From JBCCTX01 sp964468435 (GTDB lineage: Bacteria; Bacteroidota; Bacteroidia; J057), in assembly GCA_964468435.1 (NCBI GenBank), contig CAYXVE010000047.1:1-42556 (forward strand): a stretch of DNA of 42,556 nucleotides, in the 5' to 3' direction. Under the pieces are notes generated by a model. It did not search any database. It was not told the origin of the DNA and saw only the letters and a list, made by a program, of their open reading frames with translations. Position 1 is the first letter of the stretch, and each line of letters starts with the position of its first letter. A program made the translations under genes and the position numbers. Of the stretch, positions 1 through 7,515 are shown piece after piece.

Positions 1-26
1 AACGATCATATGTTTGTCGGCTGTAG

Positions 27-49
27 GGCGGAAGTTGCAAACTCCCGCC
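27..49. repeat. REP-like hairpin 1
   Basis: Imperfect inverted repeat with 10-base arms (27-36 and 40-49) around a GCA loop. The one unpaired position would be a G.U pair if the minus strand were folded. The loop and its flanks (GTTTGCAAC on the minus strand) match those of the next hairpin, which lies in the opposite orientation 20 bases away. The pair resembles REP/BIME-type extragenic palindromes. The family assignment is inferred. Confidence 0.6.
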
Positions 50-68
50 ATCACCTTAGGGCCGCCCG

Positions 69-107
69 CCATCACCCGCGCTCGTTTGCAACGGGTGTGG
101 GCGATGG
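69..107. repeat. REP-like hairpin 2
   Basis: Arms 69-86 and 90-107 (18 bases each) pair around a TGC loop. Four positions depart from Watson-Crick pairing and all are transitions; three of them are G.U-compatible on the plus strand. That pattern suggests selection on a folded single strand (ssDNA or RNA). It shares the core CTCGTTTGCAACGGG with a third copy near 29515-29537. With hairpin 1 it fills the gene-free first 133 bases, downstream of the minus-strand phosphodiesterase gene. Confidence 0.6.
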
Positions 108-133
108 TCTTGCTCTGCCGTCTGGCCAACTCC

Positions 134-1468
134 TTAATACCCTTCTATCAGTTCTTCAGCGATGATTCCAGGATATAGGATACCATCAGGTGTTTCGAAT
201 TCGATACCGAGCAGGAAGGCTATCTGATCGGCAATGTCTTCCATATTTAGGGTAGGAACGGTCATTCCTTTTCTGAGTCCTGGGCCATGTGCAATAAATC
301 CGGCATAGAGATTATGGCGGTCGGGGATCAGGCCATGAGATCCACCGGGAGTAGATTGTACTAGATCTGGATGAGTATAGCGAGTAGTACATACCACGCC
401 ATCTACAGGCTGTACAGCCATTACGACATTGGGATCTACTCCATAGAAGTCCAGTTCTTCGCGCTCTACAATGCGGTAGAGTTTGCGGATACTAGGAGGC
501 TGATTTTCGATCAGTTCGCGAACCTGACGATAGGTTGTTGTATCGTTTTTGTCGCGTAATACCAGAAACTGGTCGATAAAGGCAGCTTTCCAGTCGCCCC
601 GATCGGGATCGGCTGTAGCAAAACCCTCCTTGATCAGCAGGCTATTCCAGGCAAGCTGGGTATGACGGTCCTCGAAGCCATGGTCTCCTACGATGATAAA
701 CACCGTTTCGTCATAAATACCCGCTGCTTGGGTTGCCTCGATCAACTGACCCACGCAGACATCAGCCACAGCAATAGATTTATGGACTTTGGGACCTTCA
801 CGACCTTCTTCATGTTGAAAATGATCTGTTGAGCTGAGGTGAACCGTGATAAAAGTAGGTTGATATTTTTTGATGAGGTAAGCAGTGATATCAGCTGCCT
901 GAAGGTCAGTGCGGTAGTAATCAAAATCGGATTTTCTATCTCCATCTCCCATTTTGCCAGTGACGTTATCTTCGATTTCCTGATGGAAACCTTCCGGAAA
1001 AGTATAATCGGGATAAGCAGCAGAGAGGAAGTTAAAATCTACAGGTGCATCAATAGATACAGGCCATCTGAGGGCCGCAACGGTTCCTCCAGCATTTTGT
1101 ACGGCTTCCCAAAGGGTAGGCACCTGGATTTGTTCGGCTTTCATATACCGGATTCCCTGCCATCCTTCAAAGTTGAAGCCGCGGTTGTGAAATATACCAT
1201 GACGCATGGGAAGTGCTCCAGTGATCATCGTTGTATGATCAGGTACTGTTACAGAAGGTACCACGGGACGTAGTCCCCTGGCCTTGACGCCTTCCTGAGC
1301 CAGCATTTTCAGGTTGGGCGTGGGCCAGCGGTCCTCTAGGTAAAAATCAGGACGGAATCCGTCTATAGAGACCAGGATTACATGTTTTGCCGGGCCATTC
1401 ATCTGGGCCCAGACAGTATCCAGGGTACACAATACCCCTAAAACGAGAATGAGTAAGTTCTTCTTCAT
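134..1468 (-). CDS. ENPP-type nucleotide pyrophosphatase/phosphodiesterase (alkaline phosphatase superfamily), secreted
   Basis: The 444-residue protein starts with a signal peptide (about residues 1-21, ending TVWA). The core shows the type I phosphodiesterase fold: a first metal aspartate in VSIDGFRPD (D36), the likely nucleophile T74 in PSVTVPDHTT, and metal ligands in TDHFQH and VGDHGFED. The length fits bacterial ENPP-like enzymes. These hydrolyse phosphodiester or pyrophosphate bonds of nucleotides or phospholipid head groups in the periplasm or outside; the substrate here cannot be told. It stands alone, with 269 bases upstream to the PorT-like gene and no visible partner. The family is clear and the substrate open. 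Confidence 0.9.
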   Translation of the reverse strand: MKKNLLILVLGVLCTLDTVWAQMNGPAKHVILVSIDGFRPDFYLEDRWPTPNLKMLAQEGVKARGLRPVVPSVTVPDHTTMITGALPMRHGIFHNRGFNFEGWQGIRYMKAEQIQVPTLWEAVQNAGGTVAALRWPVSIDAPVDFNFLSAAYPDYTFPEGFHQEIEDNVTGKMGDGDRKSDFDYYRTDLQAADITAYLIKKYQPTFITVHLSSTDHFQHEEGREGPKVHKSIAVADVCVGQLIEATQAAGIYDETVFIIVGDHGFEDRHTQLAWNSLLIKEGFATADPDRGDWKAAFIDQFLVLRDKNDTTTYRQVRELIENQPPSIRKLYRIVEREELDFYGVDPNVVMAVQPVDGVVCTTRYTHPDLVQSTPGGSHGLIPDRHNLYAGFIAHGPGLRKGMTVPTLNMEDIADQIAFLLGIEFETPDGILYPGIIAEELIEGY

Positions 1469-1737
1469 ATGAGTTAGTTTTTAACAGTATGAAGCTACAG
1501 ATTCCGTTTTAGGCTAAGGGTAAGGTTTTGTTTAGGGAATGTTAGCAAAAACCTGAAATATTATTCTGCAACAGTTTCGAGATTTAACCAGTAAGCATAA
1601 TGGTCGATCTGCTTGTTTCCGGGTTGGGAAAAGATTCCCTATCAGTTGCCCATGATCATTTCCGGAGTTATTTCGGTAAGATTTTGGATAACTTGAATAT
1701 CCAGGGGCATACTTTCTATTTGAGATAAAGCTTGGGT
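1469..1737. other. intergenic stretch with a possible decayed reading frame
   Basis: There is no intact gene. On the minus strand, directly after the stop of the PorT-like gene and in the same frame, a short stretch reads like protein. It holds an ATG at 1707-1709, then two adjacent stops, then an open tail ending with a stop near 1561 (tail text includes IDHYAYWLNLETVAE). This may be a remnant, or chance. No convincing promoter for the phosphodiesterase gene was seen. Confidence 0.2.
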
Positions 1738-2475
1738 TTACAGAAAAAAACTAATCCCCACCTCCATCGATGGCGGAAGCGTCAAATCAGATACCTCATT
1801 CGTGCCATTTTCAGTGGGGAAAGCCTTGAATACGTTGCTCAGCAGATAGGAATAATAGACTGCCCATCGCTTGTAGCCCAGCCGGGCGTACAGACCATAG
1901 CGCCAATCTTCCAGATCCGGAACATCGGATCGCTTGAGTTTAGCAGTACGTCCGTTGAAGTTAAACTTCCGTTTGTATACTCCTTCAACCTTGTAGCCCA
2001 GAAATCCTCCTGCCTCAGCAAAGAGTTTGGGATCTCCATCTTCGTCTTTGGAAAAGTTGAGATAGAATCCTATAGGAAGCTCCAAATAAGTAAATCGATG
2101 CTTTTCCATGTCAAACACTGTATCGGTGGGAAATATTTTTTCATCTTCCTGCTGGTAATTCAGCTTATACCAGTTTACCCCGGGTGCTACACGCAAGCCT
2201 AGTACATTCTTCGCCAAATTAAACTTAAATCCAACGCCGATAAACAAAGATCCTGATAGACTGCCATTCACAGGTGCCTGATCATCCCCTTCTACATTGC
2301 TGAGAATAAACCCTCGGCTGAATACCAGTCGAACATTGTCCATACGGTCTACCGGAAGGTTCTCACCTTCCTGTGTTGCCTCCTGTGCATATACATGTAC
2401 GATGCATCCCACTAGGAGCAGTATACATACTACTATATGCTTACCGTTCATCATTGATTTCATCATTAACATCAC
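1738..2475 (-). CDS. PorT-like outer-membrane beta-barrel protein
   Basis: The 245-residue protein has an N-terminal signal peptide (hydrophobic VVCILLLVGCIVHV, cleavage after VYAQ at about residue 31). It then shows alternating amphipathic strands such as GVGFKFNLAKNVLGLRVAPGV and LYARLGYKRWAVYYSYLLS, and ends in a C-terminal aromatic strand (SFFL), as outer-membrane barrels do. Size and pattern fit the PorT/OmpW-like barrels of Bacteroidota, one of which (PorT/SprT) serves type IX secretion; that specific role is not proven here. Several Met codons crowd the start, so the true start may be up to nine residues later. It lies 113 bases downstream of the epimerase gene on the same strand. Confidence 0.65.
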   Translation of the reverse strand: MMLMMKSMMNGKHIVVCILLLVGCIVHVYAQEATQEGENLPVDRMDNVRLVFSRGFILSNVEGDDQAPVNGSLSGSLFIGVGFKFNLAKNVLGLRVAPGVNWYKLNYQQEDEKIFPTDTVFDMEKHRFTYLELPIGFYLNFSKDEDGDPKLFAEAGGFLGYKVEGVYKRKFNFNGRTAKLKRSDVPDLEDWRYGLYARLGYKRWAVYYSYLLSNVFKAFPTENGTNEVSDLTLPPSMEVGISFFL

Positions 2476-2588
2476 AAAGGTGCTATTTCATTACGATAGA
2501 AGCAATACAATTATAGGCAGAACTCAGAAGGCTCCGATGCGTTTTTTACCTAGGCTGTCGGATAGTTTGCAGCTTCCGCTAATACATT

Positions 2589-3668
2589 CTACGAACTTGC
2601 AGTTTCTTTGATATTCTGCACCGCCTGATCATACACGCGATTCATCCCTTCCCGGAGGGAAATTTTGGGCTTCCAACCTAGCTCATTAAATACGAAGTCC
2701 ATGTTGGCGTGGCGGGCATGAACCCCTACGGGCTTATCCAACAATTTTTTGATCTTGGGTTCATACCCAGCAAACTCTGTAAAAAGTTCGATGATCTCCA
2801 GGAAAGTAGTGATCTTTCCCGATCCAATATTCACTGCTCGGCCATCGGTGATTTTGGTCATGGCAAACAGCATACAGTCTATGCAGTCATCAATATGGAC
2901 AAAATCTCTGCCCTGCTTGCCCGTTCCCCATACTTCAAAGGGATCTTCCTTTCGTGCAGCCCTCGCTGCTATAGCTGGAATAGGATACGATAAGTCCTGA
3001 TCTTCTCCATAACCTGAAAATGGACGCACGCAGGTTACAGATAGTCCGTAATGCTGGGCCGCGATACGGGCGAGGTATTCACCTGTAAGCTTGGACCAGC
3101 CATAGGTCATATCGGGTTGTCCAAGGTTCCCGCCGAAGTTGATATCCTTTTCGCTGAGAGCTACGTAGTTACCCGCTTGCTGTAGATTGACTGGATAAGC
3201 CGCACTGGAACTGGGGAACAGTACCCGCTCAGGTTTGTGGCGTACGGCCCAGTAGAAAAATTCTGCATCAATCGAGAGGTCCAGGGCGACCATCATGGGA
3301 TCGCCGTCGATTTTGGCGCGCCCCCCCACAATAGCCGCAAAATGAAAAACATCTGTAAAAACTTTCACCGAAATGCCATAGGCATTTTGTAACCATGCAG
3401 CATCTTCCATCAGATTTCGGAAAAATATCCGTGCATCTCCCTTCCAGAAAATAAGCCTTTCGTCCTTTCCCCACCATTCTATATTGTCCTGCACTCGTTT
3501 GGGGATCAAAGATCCTGTAAGGTCTTCTATTCTCAGCCAGGTATGCGGAGGAATTCCCACAGAGAGATCATCCACGATGATCACAGTATCCCCTGTATGT
3601 CTGAGCAAGTATTTCGCCATATTTCTCCCCACAAATCCACAGCCTCCGGTAACCAAATGAAATTTCAT
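2589..3668 (-). CDS. NAD-dependent sugar-nucleotide epimerase/dehydratase
   Basis: The 359-residue protein is an extended short-chain dehydrogenase. The Rossmann dinucleotide motif TGGCGFVG sits at residues 7-14, the serine region (FPSSSAAYP) near residue 152 and the catalytic YxxxK (YGWSK) near residue 190. Such enzymes epimerise, dehydrate or reduce NDP-sugars for surface polysaccharides. The substrate cannot be assigned from the motifs. The gene lies 26 bases after a GT2 glycosyltransferase gene on the same strand, so the two are probably co-transcribed from the promoter at 4700-4730. Confidence 0.9.
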   Translation of the reverse strand: MKFHLVTGGCGFVGRNMAKYLLRHTGDTVIIVDDLSVGIPPHTWLRIEDLTGSLIPKRVQDNIEWWGKDERLIFWKGDARIFFRNLMEDAAWLQNAYGISVKVFTDVFHFAAIVGGRAKIDGDPMMVALDLSIDAEFFYWAVRHKPERVLFPSSSAAYPVNLQQAGNYVALSEKDINFGGNLGQPDMTYGWSKLTGEYLARIAAQHYGLSVTCVRPFSGYGEDQDLSYPIPAIAARAARKEDPFEVWGTGKQGRDFVHIDDCIDCMLFAMTKITDGRAVNIGSGKITTFLEIIELFTEFAGYEPKIKKLLDKPVGVHARHANMDFVFNELGWKPKISLREGMNRVYDQAVQNIKETASS

Positions 3669-3694
3669 TTATTATGTTTTAATGATATTGATCA

Positions 3695-4669
3695 CTATTT
3701 TGATACATTATCTTTTTCTACGGTGAGTGTTTCTCCCAGGATCTGCACAACCTTGTACTGGTTTCTATAGGCCGAATTTCTGCCGATCATTTCTGCTAGC
3801 AAACCTGTACTAAACAACAATACACCCACGACTAGCGTAACCGCGCCAAAAAATAATGCAGGCATGCGGTGTGAAAGGCCTTCATTGAACATAAGCTTGA
3901 TGATCAGCAGATAGATTAGATCAACCGTGCCCAGAAGTGCAAACAGTATTCCCCAAGGACCAAAGAAGTGCATAGGGCGCTTGAGATATTTCTGTATAAA
4001 GGTGATCGTTACCAGGTCTAGAAATCCATTGACAAATCGATTGAGTCCAAATTTGGTCTTGCCATATTTGCGAGCCCTGTGGGAGACAACTTTCTCCCCG
4101 ATCTTGCTGAATCCTTCCCAGCGAGCTATCACAGGTATATAGCGATGCATCTCACCGAAAATCTCAATATTTTTGACAACATCACTCCTGTAGGATTTCA
4201 ATCCACAATTAAAATCGTGCAGGTTGTGAATTCCTGATACCATACGCGTAATAAAATTGAAAAACTTAGAAGGAATGGTCTTGGAGATAGGGTCTTTACG
4301 CTCCTTCTTCCATCCGGATACCAAATCGTATTTTTCCTCTTTGATCATGCGATACAACTCCGGAATTTCATCTGGACTGTCCTGCATATCAGCATCCATG
4401 GTGATCACCACATCGCCTTTTGTGGCCTGAAAGCCTACGTGGAGCGCTGCGGATTTACCATAGTTTTTCTGGAATTTGATCCCTTTTACATGGGAATACT
4501 TAATATGTAGATCCTCGATGATCTCCCAGGACCGGTCAGTACTGCCATCGTCTACCAATATGACCTCATAGGAAAAGCCATCTTCCTGCATCACCTGGTT
4601 TATCCAATTGATCAGTTCAGGGAGCGATTCCTCTTCGTTAAATAGCGGTATTACTACCGAAATATCCAT
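3695..4669 (-). CDS. GT2 family glycosyltransferase, DPM1/GtrB-like, with C-terminal membrane anchor
   Basis: The 324-residue protein has a GT-A fold start (ISVVIPLFNEEESL), the nucleotide-sugar site VDDGSTD near residues 39-45 and the metal motif in MDADMQDSPDEIP. Two hydrophobic segments follow at the C-terminus (about residues 235-255 and 270-295), as in polyprenyl-phosphate glycosyltransferases. Such enzymes move a sugar onto an undecaprenyl-phosphate carrier at the inner membrane. A very good Bacteroidota promoter lies 31-61 bases upstream. The epimerase gene downstream may make or modify the donor sugar. Confidence 0.9.
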   Translation of the reverse strand: MDISVVIPLFNEEESLPELINWINQVMQEDGFSYEVILVDDGSTDRSWEIIEDLHIKYSHVKGIKFQKNYGKSAALHVGFQATKGDVVITMDADMQDSPDEIPELYRMIKEEKYDLVSGWKKERKDPISKTIPSKFFNFITRMVSGIHNLHDFNCGLKSYRSDVVKNIEIFGEMHRYIPVIARWEGFSKIGEKVVSHRARKYGKTKFGLNRFVNGFLDLVTITFIQKYLKRPMHFFGPWGILFALLGTVDLIYLLIIKLMFNEGLSHRMPALFFGAVTLVVGVLLFSTGLLAEMIGRNSAYRNQYKVVQILGETLTVEKDNVSK

Positions 4670-4699
4670 TTAGTTAAGCGTATTTATTCGGAATTAGAA

Positions 4700-4730
4700 C
4701 AAATATAGTGCCTGTATTATTTAGGTACAA
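4700..4730 (-). promoter_or_regulatory. Bacteroidota-type promoter for the GT2/epimerase operon
   Basis: Read on the minus strand there is TTG (4728-4730), a 20-base spacer and TATATTTG (4700-4707). This is a full match to the TTG-N19-21-TAnnTTTG consensus of the Bacteroidota primary sigma factor. The implied start of transcription leaves a leader of roughly 25 bases before the GT2 gene. Confidence 0.65.
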
Positions 4731-4737
4731 TTTTCCT

Positions 4738-5967
4738 TCAAGGTAATAATAGTGAACTATCTCCGTAACTCAGAAAGCGGTAGTCATTTTTTAATGCTTC
4801 ATGATAGATTTTTCGCCAGTCTGTTCCTGTAAAGGCTGCTACGAGCAGGATCAGGGTAGATCCAGGCTGGTGATAGTTGGTGATCAGCCCATCGCATACC
4901 CGGAACTTGTATCCGGGCATAATATACAGGGAAGTACTTCCCTGGAGGATCTCCAGTTGATGGGCTTCCATCCATGCCATGAGGTGCTGGAGGGCAGCAT
5001 CCCGGTCGATATTCGTATCCGTAGCATACTGATAGGGTTCTTTTTGAGACAGGAAAGGCTTTTGCTGTCCGAAAGGCATCACATCGAGTGATGCCTTTAC
5101 TCCCAACCAATACAGGCTTTCCAGCAGGCGCATCGAAGTTGTACCCACTGCAATAATGGGAGCTTTTCGGGCTGTTAGTTGTCTGAGAACTTCGAGCGAA
5201 ATGGAAAGTTTTTCGCTGTGCATGTCGTGATTTTCTACCTGTTCGGTTTTGATCGGTGCAAAGGTGCCGATACCCACGTGTAGGTTAATAAAAACTTGAG
5301 ATATGTTTTTAGTCGCCAGTTTTTCCATAAGTTTTTCTGTGAAATGGAGGCCAGCGGTGGGTGCTGCCACAGCACCTTCTTCTTTGGCATATACCGTTTG
5401 GTAGCGAATCTTGTCTTCCTCGACCGGATCTCGTTTGAGATAGGGGGGGAGGGGAGGAGTACCCATGCTATTGATGAGACTACCAAAACTCCTGTCGCCG
5501 GGTTCCCAGCTAAACTGTATGAGATCGGCTTCACGGTCCAGCCAGGTAGCATTTAGTTTGCAGGATATGCCCTCTATACTCCAGGAATGCGTTAGGGTTT
5601 CACTCACCTTCCATTTCTTTTTATTGCCAATCATACACTTCCAAACGCAGGCATCCGTAGTTTGTAACGCCTGGGCTGGAAGAGGAGGCCTGTGAGGTTC
5701 GATGAGCAATACTTCAATACGCGCCCCGGTCTCCCGCTGGAAAAACAATCTGGCGGGAATGACTTTGGTTTGATTGAAGACCAGCATGCTACCTTTTGGA
5801 AGGAGATCGGGCAGTTGGTAAAAGCGATGATGTGAAATTTCGCATTTGTTGTAGCACAACAATCGAGAATGATCCCGGGGGGAGACCGGATACTGTGCTA
5901 TGCGCTCTATAGGCAGTTCATACAGGAAATCTGAGAGGATAAGGGGGTTATTTATTTCGCGGGACAT
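4738..5967 (-). CDS. S-adenosylmethionine:tRNA ribosyltransferase-isomerase QueA
   Basis: The 409-residue protein carries hallmark QueA segments: GSMLVFNQTKVIPARL near the N-terminus, GAVAAPTAGLHFT in the middle, and TNYHQPGSTLILLVAAF near the C-terminus. QueA transfers and isomerises the ribosyl group of SAM onto preQ1 in tRNA to make epoxyqueuosine, the penultimate step of queuosine synthesis. The length is somewhat greater than the 350 residues of the E. coli enzyme. It is divergent from coaD across 48 bases. Confidence 0.96.
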   Translation of the reverse strand: MSREINNPLILSDFLYELPIERIAQYPVSPRDHSRLLCYNKCEISHHRFYQLPDLLPKGSMLVFNQTKVIPARLFFQRETGARIEVLLIEPHRPPLPAQALQTTDACVWKCMIGNKKKWKVSETLTHSWSIEGISCKLNATWLDREADLIQFSWEPGDRSFGSLINSMGTPPLPPYLKRDPVEEDKIRYQTVYAKEEGAVAAPTAGLHFTEKLMEKLATKNISQVFINLHVGIGTFAPIKTEQVENHDMHSEKLSISLEVLRQLTARKAPIIAVGTTSMRLLESLYWLGVKASLDVMPFGQQKPFLSQKEPYQYATDTNIDRDAALQHLMAWMEAHQLEILQGSTSLYIMPGYKFRVCDGLITNYHQPGSTLILLVAAFTGTDWRKIYHEALKNDYRFLSYGDSSLLLP

Positions 5968-6015
5968 CGTTAAAGCGATTATTTTTATAATTTAAAGTAA
6001 AATATTGTTAAATAT

Positions 6016-6501
6016 ATGAGAAAGGCATTGTTTCCAGGCTCTTTTGATCCGATTACCATAGGTCATGTAGAAATAGTAGAACGTTGTTGCGACCTTTTTG
6101 ATCAGATTATTGTAGCGATTGGTATAAATAGTCATAAAAAATATTTTTTTTCCCTGGAAGACCGCTTGGATATGCTTCGAAGAAGCTTTGAACCCTATGA
6201 ACGTGTTGTGACGGGTTCCTATGATGGTTTAACCGTAGATTACGCAGCACAGCAGGGTGCCAAGTATTTGCTTCGCGGATTGAGGTCCGATACAGATCTG
6301 AGTTATGAGCGTCCCATTGAGTTGATCAACAAACACCTATCACCCAATATAGAAACCGTATATATCTTCAGCCGTCCGATTCATGTACACATTTCGTCCA
6401 CACTAGTTAGAGAAGTTATCAAATACCAGGGCAAGGTTGAAGGATTGGTTCCGGATGAGATTGTGGATTATATCAAAGATGTAAAATATGTCAAAACTTA
6501 G
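6016..6501 (+). CDS. phosphopantetheine adenylyltransferase CoaD
   Basis: The 161-residue protein has the normal length for CoaD. It shows the nucleotidyltransferase motif TIGH (residues 14-17) after the invariant PGSFDP, the LLRGLRSDTDLSYE segment and the C-terminal ISSTLVRE motif. It adenylates 4'-phosphopantetheine to dephospho-CoA in the fourth step of CoA synthesis. The end of the gene overlaps the start of a glycosyltransferase gene by 14 bases, which suggests translational coupling. Confidence 0.97.
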   Translation: MRKALFPGSFDPITIGHVEIVERCCDLFDQIIVAIGINSHKKYFFSLEDRLDMLRRSFEPYERVVTGSYDGLTVDYAAQQGAKYLLRGLRSDTDLSYERPIELINKHLSPNIETVYIFSRPIHVHISSTLVREVIKYQGKVEGLVPDEIVDYIKDVKYVKT

Positions 6502-7177
6502 GCCAAGGATCTTCATTGTAGTACCTTGCCTGAATGAGCATACAGTCATTCCGGGTATAATACACAGCCTACAACAGTATGAGTATGAAATTGTAGTTGT
6601 GGATGATGGTTCTGAGCCTTCACTGGAATCTCTTGTAGACGCATTTCTGGTATACTATCTCAGGCATATTGTCAATCTGGGGCAGGGAGCTGCCTTACAG
6701 ACTGGCGTGACATTTGCCCTAAATCAGGGAGCTGATATTGTGGTTCACTTTGATGGTGATGGACAGCATTCAGCAGATGAGATAGCTACCCTTATAGATC
6801 CTATTTTGGTTGGAAAAGCTGATGTAGTATTGGGTTCGAGATTCCTGAGACCAGAAGACAGCAAAGACGTACCCTGGGACAAACATCTGATATTAAGGGT
6901 GGCCAGGATTTTCAATGGTTTACTGACTGGGGTTTGGCTCACGGATGCACACAATGGCTTTCGTGCAATGAGCAGAGAAGCGGCCAGTAGCATACAAATA
7001 GCTGAAAACCGAATGGCTCATGCTACAGAGATCCTCAGGCTTATCAAGCGGGAAAAACTCAGGGTCAAGGAAGTGCCCACTCAGATACGTTATACTAGTT
7101 ATTCACAAAAAAAAGGGCAATCCTCCTGGAATATCATCAATATTTTAATTGATTTGCTTATCAAAAGATGGATATGA
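6488..7177 (+). CDS. GT2 family glycosyltransferase (soluble, DPM1-like)
   Basis: The 229-residue protein opens with FIVVPCLNEHTVIP, has VVVDDGS at residues 36-42 and a metal motif in HFDGDGQHSADEI. It ends in a basic segment with no membrane anchor. A downstream DUF2304 membrane protein overlaps by 10 bases. GT2 plus DUF2304 is a common pair in which the small membrane protein is thought to help the transferase work on a lipid-linked substrate; that is known of the pairing, not shown here. The start ATG lies inside the last codons of coaD in another frame. Confidence 0.9.
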   Translation: MSKLRPRIFIVVPCLNEHTVIPGIIHSLQQYEYEIVVVDDGSEPSLESLVDAFLVYYLRHIVNLGQGAALQTGVTFALNQGADIVVHFDGDGQHSADEIATLIDPILVGKADVVLGSRFLRPEDSKDVPWDKHLILRVARIFNGLLTGVWLTDAHNGFRAMSREAASSIQIAENRMAHATEILRLIKREKLRVKEVPTQIRYTSYSQKKGQSSWNIINILIDLLIKRWI

Positions 7178-7515
7178 AACTCATCCAGATACTTCTGATT
7201 CCCACGTTGGTATTGCTACTTTTTTTGTACTGGAAGTATATCAGAAGTCGTACACTTACCCGTTTGTTATTTCTGATGCTGATTGGTACAGGGATATATT
7301 TTGTGCTGTTTCCCGATACGACTACTTACATAGCTAATCGGGTAGGTGTAGGAAGGGGTACAGATTTAGTGATGTATGTGGGAATTGTTGCCTTTTCATT
7401 TGGATATATATTGTTGTATTCGAAGTTGAAGCAACAGGAACAAACTATTACTGCGATTGTGAGGGATATGGCTATTCAACAAGCCCGTAAGCAAGAACGG
7501 GAAAATTTAGATTAA
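7168..7515 (+). CDS. DUF2304-like small membrane protein
   Basis: The 115-residue protein has three hydrophobic segments (about 5-20, 29-46 and 69-87) and a charged, coiled C-terminus (KLKQQEQTITAIVRD). Size, topology and position after a GT2 gene fit DUF2304. Its role is probably as an accessory to the preceding glycosyltransferase at the inner membrane. It ends 4 bases into the 3' end of the convergent gene on the minus strand. Confidence 0.8.
   Translation: MDMKLIQILLIPTLVLLLFLYWKYIRSRTLTRLLFLMLIGTGIYFVLFPDTTTYIANRVGVGRGTDLVMYVGIVAFSFGYILLYSKLKQQEQTITAIVRDMAIQQARKQERENLD

Noticed and set aside
839..1273. Long open frame on the plus strand, antisense to the phosphodiesterase gene
   Set aside because: The minus strand encodes a clear enzyme with catalytic motifs; the antisense product shows no family features.
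1732..2202. Plus-strand open frame antisense to the PorT-like gene
   Set aside because: It overlaps the barrel gene fully and has no signal or domain pattern of its own.
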